Of a stretch of DNA of 64,000 nt, positions 10,499 to 21,069 are shown piece by piece. The stretch's first letter is position 1. Each line of letters begins with the position of its first letter. The stretch spans positions 1,984,001 to 2,048,000 of the forward strand of contig OZ024844.1 in assembly GCA_964017145.1 (NCBI GenBank), given 5' to 3'. Both the position numbers and the translations under genes were made by a program. The notes beneath the pieces are model-generated. The model had not been told where the DNA came from, did not search any database, and was given only the letters and a program-made list of their open reading frames with translations. The stretch comes from Agrocybe praecox. Its lineage: Eukaryota > Basidiomycota > Agaricomycetes > Agaricales > Agrocybaceae.

Positions 10499-12554
10499 AG
10501 TGCGTGGCTTTGACACTGCTGACCCGTCTTCTCATTAACTTTCATCAGTGTGTGGTATTCTAGGATTACTCCTCCATGATTCATCTGTCCATGCCGCCCC
10601 CGAGATTTGTGAGGGATTATCACTTCTCCAACACCGGGGTCAAGATGCGTGTGGGGTAATTACCTGCGGTACTAAGGGTCGATTCTACCAATGCAAGGCT
10701 AACGGCATGGTGCGCGATATCTTTGACGCCAATTCGATATCTCGTCTGCTTGGTGGAATGGGTGTTGGCCATGGTCGGCTACTTTCATCAATTTGGTGGC
10801 CTTGTCTTTAACGGCTTTCTACAGTCCGCTATCCCACCGCCGGAAGCTTCAACAACGCAGAAGCTCAACCTTTCTACGTCAATTCCCCCTATGGCATCGT
10901 ATTCGCCCATGTATGTTCAGTGTCCTTGCACTACGAGTTATTCCGACACTGATCAGTTTCTTTCTGACAGAATGGAAATCTTATCAACACTGAATCCCTG
11001 ATGCAATTCATGGATCATACAGCACATAGGCACATCAACACCGCTTCGGATTCAGAACTTCTTCTTAATATCTTTGCGTACAATCTGCAACAAACCGGCA
11101 AGTTTCGTATCAACGAAGAAGATATATTTACCGCTATCGGCGGCATGATGCAACAAGTGAAGGGTGCCTATGCCTGTGTAGCCATGCTTGCGGGCTTTGG
11201 GATCATTGCTTTTCGCGATCCTAATGGCATCCGCCCTGTGGGTTTCGCTACTAGAAAGTCAGGAGCAGGGTTGGATTACATTGTTGCCAGTGAAAGCGTC
11301 GTTGCAGACGCTGGAGGATTTGCGGATTGGCAAGATGTCAAACCTGGTAAGTTTAGGATGTCGTGACTTGTGAAATTCTTATCCCTAATTTAGGTCGTTC
11401 ACAGGGGAGGCGATTATCATCACCCGGAACGGCATTTCACGTCGACAGATAGCTGAACCTGCCACCTTTGCGCCGGATATCTTTGAATTTGTCTATTTTG
11501 CTAGACCCGATTCCGTTATCGATGGAATCAGCGTTTATAGGAGTCGTATGGCTATGGGAGACGCCTTGGCCGACAAAGTTCGTGATGTTTTGAAGGAAGC
11601 AAATATCTCTGTCGACGTTGTCATTCCGGTAAGATATGACCTCTTGCTCCAAGCGTATCTAGCTAACATCATGGCATAGGTGCCTGATACTTCCCGCGTA
11701 GCTGCCTTAAATTTAGCCCAGAAACTTCAGGTTCCTTATCGCGAAGGGTTCATCAAAAACAGATATGTCGGCAGGACTTTTATCATGCCTGGACAACAAA
11801 TGAGGTACTACGTTCCTAAACCTTGTTTATCCCATTCTTACACATTGAACAGGAAGAAAAATGTCAGGAGAAAGCTGAATGCCATGGCTCTCGAATTCGC
11901 AAATAAAAATGTTCTCATAGTTGATGGTAAGCTTTTATTCGATACCTGAAAATTTGAATTTTTACCAATATCACTTTAGATTCTATCGTCAGAGGCACGA
12001 CTTCGAAGGAAATCATTCAAATGGCGAAGGATGTCGGAGCCAAGAAGGTCATCGTGGCTAGCTGCGCTCCTCCTATCCGGTCGGTCTTTTATCTGATGTA
12101 TATGTCATGTCAGTGTGGTTTCTAATTCTATTTCAGTTATCCAAACGTATATGGGATTGATATGCCTTCTCGGAAAGAACTTGTTGCATACGGTCGTGAT
12201 GATAGCGAAGTTGCGAAAGAAATTGGCGCAGATCTTGTCATCTTCCAGACACTTCCGGACCTCGTCAACTCTGTGCGATGCCTACAACCTTCTATTGAAC
12301 AGTTTGATTGTTCCGTTTTTACTGGAGAATACGTTACAGGCGGTGTTGACGAAGAATACCTCCAACACTTGGAAACTCTTCGGGCGGACAATAATCGGGC
12401 TAAAGCTTTAACTCTAAGCTTGGGGGCGCTGGAAGGCAAAGGCGAGGGAGGATTATCCGAGCAAGAGAAAGAAAATCAGACAGGCGCAAGCACACCCCTT
12501 AATGGCTCGGACGCTACTGTCGGACTTCACAATTCGTGGAATACCCAGTCCTAA
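10499..12554 (+). CDS. ADE4: amidophosphoribosyltransferase (glutamine PRPP amidotransferase)
   Basis: First committed step of purine synthesis: PRPP + glutamine to phosphoribosylamine. The N-terminal class II glutaminase starts C-G-I-L-G-L-L, with Cys as nucleophile directly after the initiator Met. No ATG adjoins this Cys codon in the DNA. The base A at 10499 precedes a good donor (gtgcgt), and an acceptor (catcag) ends at 10548, followed by TG-TGT-GGT. Splicing the 49-base intron 10500-10548 therefore builds the ATG. Later motifs are [13 protein letters not shown] and the PRPP loop [10 protein letters not shown], split by an intron near 11930-11980. The C-terminal tail after about 12410 is polar and likely disordered. 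Confidence 0.93.
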
Positions 12555-12803
12555 TTCGACAAATCAAAACCTTAGAGCTCTGCGATTTCTATCTTATCAC
12601 CTCATTTATCTATGACAACCCTGTAATTTACTGTAATTTTATATGGCCTGTTATAGGGAATTTATAATGTGGAAACATAACCTTACATAGACAGTGTACA
12701 CAATAACAAATAAATTTCTTGGACTTGAATGTTGCCATACGAGTCAGGTCATATAACTCACAACGCTACTCACCTTACCCATTTTTTCCGTTGTTTTTCA
12801 TCT

Positions 12804-15211
12804 ATGACGCACGGTATATACCGCTCGCCTTACATTATTTTGGCGTTTTCCTTGACATTTGTATCTGGTACGACTGAACCGGCTTGGAATGGTCATACTA
12901 CTCTAGCTTCTTTACAACTCGCACCTTTTACGCCTTACTATGTACCGCCCGGTGCAAAAAGCTATGATTCCAGCTCACCCCTTATCTCTTACAAAGGAAA
13001 ATGGGACTACCACTACTCGACATCATACGTTGGAAAATCTGCTCGTTCGACGTCAGACCCTAACGCCGAGGTCGTACTCACATTTACAGGCACTGGTATT
13101 GAATGGTTCGGCAGTACAGATAACAGGCACGGACTTGCTGCAGTAGTGATTGACGGAAAACCTGTGGAAGAAGTCAACACTTACAGTAACCGAACGCGTC
13201 CTCTAAGGCAACAACGTCTTTACTGGAATTTTGAGTTACAAGGAGGCGTTTCCCATACTATAAAGATCATTAACATCGGAAGACAGCCTGACTCGGGAAA
13301 GAAAACCACGATCGACTTGGATGCGTTCGTCGTGACCAGGGGAGGTGCATCTGACGTCGACCAACCTCAGGACGAGCTGTCTCGTCGAAAGGACATGCCT
13401 TCGTCGACATGGACCTTAACTCAGAAAGGAACTACTGGAGTCCATGCTATGCAACTGACGATCATTTCCGCTACCCATGCCCTTCTCGTGGATAAAGTGG
13501 AACACAATCCTATCACGATAGATGGACATCCTGCCTGGGCAGCTTTGTATAATCTGGACACGCATGCCGTCAAACCGCTGCGGATGCTGTCTAATTCTTT
13601 CTGTGCTGGTGGAACTTTTCTAAGCAATGGAACTCTCATCAATGTTGGAGGCAATCCTGTGGTGGAATCGCATACATCTGCAGCGGACTTCGGCGACCTC
13701 GACGGACTACAGGCTATACGTATATTTGAGCCTTGCGACTCTTCTTCCGTCACTGATTGTGAAATGCGAGAATATCACTCACGAGTTCGAATGGCTAGTC
13801 CTAGATGGTACAACACTGTACTTCGGATCAGCGATGGGAGTGCCATGATCATTGGCGGTGCTCGCAAGGGAGGCTGGATGAACAATGCTACTGTCAATAA
13901 CCCTACCATCGAGTATTATCCGCCAAAAAATATTCATTCTTCCAATGGCCTCCCTATCAGACTTCCTTTTCTTGCCAGCACGTTGAACTCGAATCTATTC
14001 CCGATCGCATTTTCTCTTCCAGACGGGAAGTTATTCATTGCAGCCAATCGTGACGCAATGATATATGACTGGGAGACAAACACGGAACGATATTTACCTC
14101 AGCTTCCAAATGGTGTGCGAGTGACTTATCCCATGACTGGTACTGCGTTACTGCTGCCTCTATCTCCGGACAACGAATATTTGCCTGAGGTTCTGGTTTG
14201 CGGTGGATCTACTATCGACGATACCAAACCAGGATATCAAATATCCTCCCAGGATTCTGCTTCTGCTCAGTGCTCACGTATGATTTTGGATGATAAACAT
14301 ATTAATATGGGATGGCAGGTTGAGCAGATGCCTCATCCTCGTGTAATGCCTGACGCTGTTTTGCTTCCTACAGGCAAGATTGTGATTGTCAATGGTGGCG
14401 CCTCTGGTATTTCAGGATATGGGAACGTAATAGACCAAAAGGGCGCGTCGAACGCGGACAATCCCGTTCTTACACCTGTGCTATATGATCCACTAGCCCC
14501 ACCTACAGAACGTTTTTCGTCTATGGGAATGCCCACAAGCTCGATCCCTCGGTTGTACCACAGCGTTGCAACATTGACTCCTTCTGGCTCAATCATGATT
14601 GCTGGTAGCAATCCCAACCTCGACCGGAGTGAAGTCCGGTATGGCACTGAATACCGCGTTGAATGGCTAGCTCCGCCATATATGTCGTTGAAAAGGCCAG
14701 AAATTGTTTCTGTACCGGGCGTATTGCCTTTTGGACAGAGCATCCAGCTGCATGTCTTGTTGCCTGACGGCAATGAGAATAATTTCCAAGGTGAGCATTA
14801 GTGTCTGCTTTGCTTACCATCCTCTGATCTTCATTATTATCTTGTAGTTGCTTTGATGGACTTGGGGTTTGTGACGCATGCTGTGCATGCCAACTCTCGT
14901 CTGGTATATCTACGGTTCTCTATTCAGGGAAGTGTCGTCACCATTCAAGGCCCTCCGGATGGGAAGATATACCCACCTGGACCAGGATGGATATATATCG
15001 TTGTCGACGGTATTCCAAGTGAAGGCAAAAAGATAATTGTAGGCAGTGGACAAGGACCACCAGTAGATCAAGAAGCAATAGAGAGGTTAGTCTTTAAATT
15101 ATTCTACCATTAAAGGTACTACTTATTGAAACTTTTTGGACTAGTGTTCTAACAAACACAGCTGTTGATCAGTATGAAATCTCCAAGACAGGACACGATG
15201 ACTCTGAATGA
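12804..15211 (+). CDS. secreted copper radical oxidase (glyoxal oxidase-like)
   Basis: Extracellular enzyme that would oxidise aldehydes or alcohols to give H2O2, which feeds peroxidases in wood- and litter-decay fungi (family knowledge). A signal peptide follows ATG 12804; an in-frame ATG at 12729 would place a polar stretch before it. The first ~180 residues form an extra N-terminal domain rather than the oxidase itself. The glyoxal oxidase domain then shows the Cys of N-S-F-C-A-G-G, the Tyr of R-W-Y-N, the Tyr-His of R-L-Y-H-S and the last His of V-T-H-A-V-H, so all Cys-Tyr cofactor and copper ligand positions are present. The C-terminal E-set domain has P-P-G-P-G-W. Two introns near the 3' end precede a short last exon. 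About 765 residues. Confidence 0.88.
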
Positions 15212-15621
15212 TTGATATGAACCCATGAAAGGAATGATAATGCATTGTGATTAATTTTTCTTATTCCGTTTTTCAGGCCTGTCGCGCCTTATCGCTTTGT
15301 AACGTCAACAGATTGATATGAATTCTACTGTACTTCAATATGTATTTTTTTATTTACAATTCTAGATTTATATCATGCATGTCATGTGCTCCACTTCCTG
15401 TAACAGACTTAATATGATTAATTGAGCGCTAATAAGCGTTCAGTTGATTTAGGCGCGACTATGATATCAGCAGCCGGCCCTTGATCAGGTATTATCATAA
15501 GCGGGTGATGGTCAGCATGACTTTCGGGACGCCATCATGGCGGTCACATTCGCGACAGCTTGTTTTCCGGGGAAGCTTAACCTCATATTCAAACCATCAT
15601 CTATAGACTTTGGAACTACTT
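15212..15621. other. intergenic
   Basis: 3' region of the oxidase gene and promoter of the AIG1-like gene. AT-rich around 15335-15380. No gene recognised. Confidence 0.4.
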
Positions 15622-16516
15622 ATGGATAAACAAGTCTTTCGAACAACATTACGTGGTGCAGCGTTGGGAACAATGGTCTGGGGCTATAAAAGTTTAGGTG
15701 GTCTAGCGATAGACGGGATTATACGTGAACGATATGGGGGACACCTACAATACCTCACTATACAAGGGTGATTTTTGTGTGTTTCTCTCCTTTTACGAAT
15801 ATATGACTTACTAGAATGATCAGACTTGCACTGGCTTGCCTTACTATGGGGACTGGTCTGCTTAATGATATACTCCCAGGTTGGCCACATAGCATCACTA
15901 CTCGGAAACGAAAGCTAATATTCCACGGAACAGTCTTTGGGTCAATCAAACGATATTCGATGATCATAGCTTTGCCGGTTCGTCTATTCCACTCATATTG
16001 TGGACTCCACGCTGAGTACCAATGATTAGCTATCAGTCGTGATATCGTCAATTTACTGGTCGTTAATTATATTCATGCCAACCTTCATACTCCAAGATTT
16101 TCCGGCAGAATCTACTCCATCATCTTCATCTCAAGCACCCACGCCTTTCCGTATTCCTCTGTCTATAGATTTGGCGTTACATGCTGTTCCCTGCATTTCC
16201 CTTGTTCTTGATTTTTATTTTTTCGAGAGGAAGTACTCAAAGCATGAAGTCAAGCTTGCACCCATTACTGCCCTCGCATTCTCCTTGTGGTATACACTTT
16301 GGGTTGAGCATTGCGGAAAGATGAATAACGGAATATGTACGTGTCGTACATTGCACCATATTGTGGTTCATTGCTCCAAGGTTCTGATGCTATTCCATTA
16401 CAGTCCCCTATCCGTTCTTAACAGAGAATCTCTTGAATATCCGCATTAGCATCTATGTCGGAGCAACCTTGCTGTCAATATTTTCTTTTAGGGCAATCAA
16501 TGCCCTGCATATGTGA
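15622..16516 (+). CDS. AIG1/FAR-17a family membrane protein
   Basis: Multi-pass membrane protein of about 220 residues in five exons (intron starts at 15768, about 15870, 15979 and 16337). It matches the AIG1/ADTRP/FAR-17a family, in mammals a threonine hydrolase of fatty-acid esters of hydroxy fatty acids. The candidate catalytic Thr lies in L-Q-Y-L-T-I-Q near the end of exon 1. The candidate catalytic His is in D-L-A-L-H-A-V-P. Other family blocks are L-W-Y-T-L-W-V-E and the end I-F-P-Y-P-F-L-T-E followed by a last transmembrane helix. The fungal substrate is unknown. Residue assignments are by family analogy. Confidence 0.75.
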
Positions 16517-17171
16517 TAGTAGATGCCCTCAGAAGTTATTCTTTCAAGATACATGCAATGTGTTTTCCTGCCGACCACTGGTTTCCTATGAGGCTACCTG
16601 AGCGTTGCAAACATTGTAAAGAGTATTTTGAATGCACTTTTATTAAGACATTCTCGGGCGTTGTTCTGGACACCGGGCACCGATTAGTACGTACCGTCGT
16701 TGCCGGACAAAAGTAGTAACAGTGAGTACAAGTGTAGCTGTATACGTGTGTATACAGACGTGGCTTATCATCAGGTGTAGGTGAGGTCGCTCTAGTTCCA
16801 TGCATTAATCATCTGTTGCTGGGATGTGGGTACTAAGAGATATACTACGCATAGTACTATACTCACACTCAATGGAGGGTATCTAAATCAGATGGATATT
16901 TGCACACATGGGTTCACTTTCTAAAACCTTGTACAGGTGTAATCATCGGGCACGGCATGGTATGCCCCGTTAAGCGCTGTATTGGGATTTGCACAGCCCC
17001 GGTCGTTCCTGAACCATAAATATAAAAGTAACTCGTATGACGTTCTTTTGCTCTCCCATCACCCTTACTACACACGCCGCAGGGTACACGCCCCTGTTTC
17101 TCCAGCTTGAATTACTGTTCTTCAACATCCCAAAGTCTGACTCGACTCATTCTGATTCTTTAATCATCAAT
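16517..17171. other. intergenic with a short inverted repeat
   Basis: No gene seen. It holds a perfect 8-base inverted repeat with a 4-base loop at 16738-16757 (ctgtatac gtgt gtatacag). A TATA-like ataaatataaaag lies at about 17018-17030, roughly 145 bases before the next ATG. Confidence 0.4.
16738..16757. repeat. 8-base inverted repeat
   Basis: CTGTATAC, a 4-base spacer gtgt, then GTATACAG. Could form a small hairpin in the 3' region of the AIG1-like gene. Function unknown. Confidence 0.5.
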
Positions 17172-18189
17172 ATGTTTGTTCCTTTCTTTTCTACACGTTC
17201 GGACCAAAAGTTATACCGTCGAAAGGGTGGGGGAGGAAAAGGCGCGGGAAGCAGTGGAGGCAAGTCTAGCGGCTCTGGTACCACTGGTGGAAAAGGAAGT
17301 ACTGGCGGTGGTTCTGCCAGGTCGAGTTCTGTCAGTACTCCGCTAGGCTCCAAGTCAGCCACTTCCTTCGGTAACGGAGGTGGTAAGCCTGTCACTATCC
17401 CTGCTGGTCAACTATTCTCGGGGCGTCAAGCAGGCGGTGGTACAAGGAACGACGTATATGGGTCCAAGTCGGTTATATTACTGCTTATGTCCCCGTCATT
17501 TTTACTTATGGTCGCAACCTAGAACGTACGGGAGTGGTTATCCTGGTGTACCTGGCCGTGGCGTAGCAAATCGCGGATTTCCTTTCGTATTTTGGCCTCT
17601 CGCCTGGGGAGGTATAGCTGGCGTTGGAGCAGGCGCTTATCTACACACCACGGAGGTTCGTCATTTTGTTTACGTGAGAGATAGATCCTCACAATTCGAT
17701 ATTATATAGTATGGACGATTTGACAACACTTCTCGACCTGGGGGAGTTATGATGTTTGCGGTATTTACCTCAAATACTGTAAACAACACCTTCAGACTTG
17801 TTGCCGACAATGACACAGTCACTTCCCTCATCGAAGACATAAAGGCCGATTGTAATTCCAATTTAAATAATCCAGATTCTATTACGGCGAACAGTTACAA
17901 CGATTCTTTAATTGCGCCCAAGCCTGAGCAGACCGTGCAATATTATCGTGCGAGCACTGTTGCGTTGACGTTGGACAGCTACAATAACACAGGTGACCTT
18001 CAGGATGAGGGGACACCAGACACACCTCTTCCTTCGGACATTGATAACAGTCTTTTAACCTGCCTAAACACCACGATCGGAGAAGCTGTCCCCCTTGTCG
18101 ATGGTGCTAGCCTCAGATTTTTGCCACCTTCCAGTATGGGCCTCGTCGGCTTGGTTTATCTTTTCTGGACATTATCATCCTTCTTCTAA
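17172..18189 (+). CDS. glycine-rich protein with membrane segment, function unknown
   Basis: About 300 residues in three exons. The N-terminal part has a basic patch Y-R-R-K followed by a Gly/Ser/Lys-rich low-complexity region. Then comes T-Y-G-S-G-Y-P-G-V-P-G-R-G and a hydrophobic stretch around F-P-F-V-F-W-P-L-A-W-G-G. A folded region with N-x-S/T sites and Cys residues follows, and the C-terminus is hydrophobic (G-L-V-G-L-V-Y-L-F-W). Intron 1 is best placed with its donor after GGGTCCAA (about 17467), giving S-K-T-Y in frame. Intron 2 precedes Y-G-R-F-D-N. The sequence suggests a surface or endomembrane protein with a possible GPI or tail anchor. I do not recognise a named family; similar architectures look typical of Agaricomycetes. 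Confidence 0.65.
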
Positions 18190-18594
18190 ACCGTGCATGA
18201 CCCTTCTGCTTCCCTAGTAACTTTATGCCTAACGTCTATTATGAAGCACTGCAACACATTTCCATTGGCGTATAGACCATGTATCGTTATCCAACGTTCA
18301 CATCTAGTAACCCTTTTATCTGTATCGTTTCCCAGTTAATGCTTTATTCCCATCCACCTTCAATTATTCACAGTGATGGCCTTAAATTTGTATTTTGTAT
18401 GATTAACCTACTTAGGTCTCGAGCGTCATGTATCTTACTCGTCAAAAGTTGCTTATCCTCATACTATTACTAGTTACTATATGAACAAATCGCATCTCAC
18501 TTGTTTAGAATCCAACACATATGCTTAGTCTGGAGCAATTCAAACGCAATAACGACCCGTTTCATTTTTTATCATTATACGCATGTAAAGGTAA
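18190..18594. other. intergenic, convergent
   Basis: Lies between the 3' ends of the glycine-rich gene (+) and the RNase-like gene (-). AT-rich; nothing recognised. Confidence 0.4.
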
Positions 18595-19271
18595 TCAATG
18601 CTTTCGGAAAGGATTAATCTTGCCTTTAACTTTGAAGTGGTCGTTGGCACCCGTCGATCCTGCGGGCCTGGATTGGTCATGGGCAACTACACCGTGAAGT
18701 TTTAGCCTGCCATTTTTCTCTTGCATAATAACCCTAGCAGGCCCCTTTCCTGTGGCCCCTGGATTCTTATTTGGAAGGGGGTATTCGTGTCCAGTACCCT
18801 TCATCTTAGGGAAGGTTTTAGCGTTACTGGCACCACTTTTCTGGGGCAAGTGATGGTTGTTGTTGTTGAACACCTTCAGAGGAGAATTCTTCCTCTGCCT
18901 ATTGCTAACACCCGCTTGTAGGCGTTGATGTTCGCGGTTGGCGTCGGATACCGCTTGTTTGACCTCTGAATGCGAGTACGTTTCTGTCCAGACGAACAGA
19001 AATGAGGTGACAATATGGATTCGGATAGCGGAAAGTTGGACATACGAGACGGTTTGCCTCCACCACCTTTGACCGTATACGAGGGTTTGAACGCGGTCTT
19101 GATCTTTCCTAAGAGACCGGGCTCTCTTTCGACAAGATCAAAGGTATCATCCAAGAGGTTTTGTCTAACTTCTAGGTCCGTGTCACGAGCAGCCAAAGTG
19201 TTCGCAGGGATAGTCAGACCCGATGCAAGAGTGCAGAAGAAAGACGCGGCCAAAAGAATGTTGAAGCGCAT
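18595..19271 (-). CDS. small secreted protein with guanyl-ribonuclease-like domain
   Basis: About 205 residues in two exons; the intron is 18984-19045 (phase 1). It has a clear signal peptide (MRFNILLAASFFCTLASG), then a spacer with possible processing sites. The C-terminal ~65 residues resemble the microbial guanyl-RNase (barnase/T1/N1) fold. They show G-H-E-Y-P with Glu codon at 18784-18786, G-P-A-R-V-I with Arg codon at 18733-18735, and N-D-H-F-K-V with His codon at 18637-18639. These match the order and spacing of the catalytic Glu, Arg and His of that superfamily. The protein is secreted, so a role in nutrition or in antagonism of neighbours is possible. The family call is from motif order only and needs a profile search. 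Confidence 0.6.
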
Positions 19272-20052
19272 CTGATCCGAAGAAGGTCGGAATATGAGTT
19301 TCTATGATCAAGGAGAAAAAAACAGGAAAAGAACAAACAATATGGGACTGATTAAGGCGTAAGAGAGGCTAATGTGCACCAGCTGGAAGAAGAGACCGTC
19401 TTAGCAACCATAGTGTGCTGGAGCAGAGATTCGTGGACTTACGCAGCAAAGGTATGGAAAGACCAGCTTTCTATATTGAAGAATCAGACCTCCAAACTTA
19501 TGTTTATATACATGCGCTGAGTCAGTAATTACGTTAAGACAGTAGCCCGATACCCATGGAATTTGGAAAGCGCCGAACTCCGTTCTGGGGGCCGCGAAGT
19601 ACATATATCATGTACACTCCAATGAATCCACGCCCGCCCCTTGGTTGTTTGGTGCCCCAGTACATAGCATCCAGACCATGAGAACAAATTGATTGACAGA
19701 TGCAATCGTCATGTCTTTTTATAACTTCGAAACGGGCCAAGCTAAACTCACTGTTTCCCTTGAAACCAGATTGATGCGCTCTGCAGTCAATGTAAGAAAA
19801 TCAAAGTGGGGGAATCAGTTGCCATGTAAGAGGAACAGCCTTGGAAGCTTACAAAGTAGTCATACAGGACACCGTGGTGAGGTGGGATACGAGTATAGGC
19901 GCCCAGATAACAACAGAGGGATCCGGACATCCGCCGCCCACCTTCCTAGATTAGACACTGATCTCCATCATCTTCGTATAAAACAAGACCATGCATTTCG
20001 ACAGGATGGTCCATTGCTGTCCTCCCCACATCGATACTTCCACAACCACAAT
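19272..20052. other. intergenic, divergent promoter region
   Basis: Lies between the RNase-like gene (-) and the orphan at 20053 (+). The frame of the orphan stays open upstream to 19693, but that part has poor composition and no conserved look, so I treat it as noncoding. Nothing else recognised. Confidence 0.4.
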
Positions 20053-20823
20053 ATGTCTGACGAATCTTTCCCTAACGCTGAACAGCTTTTCCAGCAAGCA
20101 TTCGCAGCTGAGGATCCAGTACCTCATCTGTTGAAGTTATTGAACGAGCACCCCACCTATCCTGCGGTGAAAGACCTTGTGGTTTCCTACACCGAAGCCG
20201 TAGAGGAAACACCTTCTCGCGCACACGTCCTTGCCAGCGCTGTCGCTAAGGTCGCCAGTTCTGGCGACGCACCAGCCATTGCATCGACAGAGACGCTTTG
20301 GCCTCTCATTAATCGCGAGTTGGCAGATCAACACTTCAAAGTCTTCTACGGCGATAACGAAGTCACCCAGTTTGCGCCTAACAACACGTATCTCCTCGAC
20401 TCTCTCTTATCCGGCTTATCCCTTAAATATGGCTTGACATCAACGTCCGACATGTTCGCGGCGATCGACAACGGACTGGATGCGCCACGGAATGGATCAG
20501 ATCATTCACAGGTGCTCGTCGTTGGGGCTTGTATACAAATACTCCTCGCTGGTTCGAAAATTGTAGCCGATTCTGCTGGATCTTACAGAAAGTCGCCAGA
20601 TGGTGTCGCCAATAAGTTGAAAACGCAGAAAGCCGCAGGCGCGGTGAAGGTTTCAAATGCTGTCATTCTGTTGGAGGTGAGTAGATATTCCCTTGTTCGC
20701 AACTTTTGATTTGATCTTATCGCATTGTAGCTGGCCATAGCGCATGCTGAAAGTGGGCTCATTCCTGGAAACGATACCAAGGATGATGTTTTCGCTCTAC
20801 TCTTTCCCTTCACCTTGTCTTGA
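20053..20823 (+). CDS. uncharacterised protein
   Basis: About 238 residues in two exons, with the intron about 20676-20730 (gtgagt donor). The start MSDESFPNAEQLFQQ follows an a-rich context (accacaatATG). The protein looks soluble: no signal peptide, an acidic N-terminal helical region, a middle with W-P-L-I-N-R-E-L, then hydrophobic helices near V-V-G-A-C-I-Q-I-L-L-A-G. The end is D-D-V-F-A-L-L-F-P-F. I do not recognise the family. It could be a basidiomycete-restricted gene. The exon structure and codon use look genuine. Confidence 0.6.
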
Positions 20824-21069
20824 AGAATAAAGCTGGTGCAGAAAAATATAACAATATTAACGGAACATAAATACCTCTATCTTGTAATTCTGACAATCGA
20901 TGTTAAAAGTGAAACTCCGTGATAATATGGTGGTGTGTTACTGAAGAAGTAGCTAGGCCGTGATCGCAAACCCTGACGGCGACGGGGCGTGTTTAGCACA
21001 GCCACACCCCAGTTCTCTTCTCACTGCCAAATACATTACAAGTTATTCGATCCCTGCATCCAGTCTTCT

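Noticed and set aside
10548..10550. GTG as the start codon of ADE4
   Set aside because: GTG starts are not expected in fungal nuclear genes, and a split ATG explains the site with normal splice signals.
19693..20052. In-frame upstream extension of the orphan at 20053
   Set aside because: Composition unlike the downstream protein, and the Met at 20053 has a good start context and starts the ordered region.
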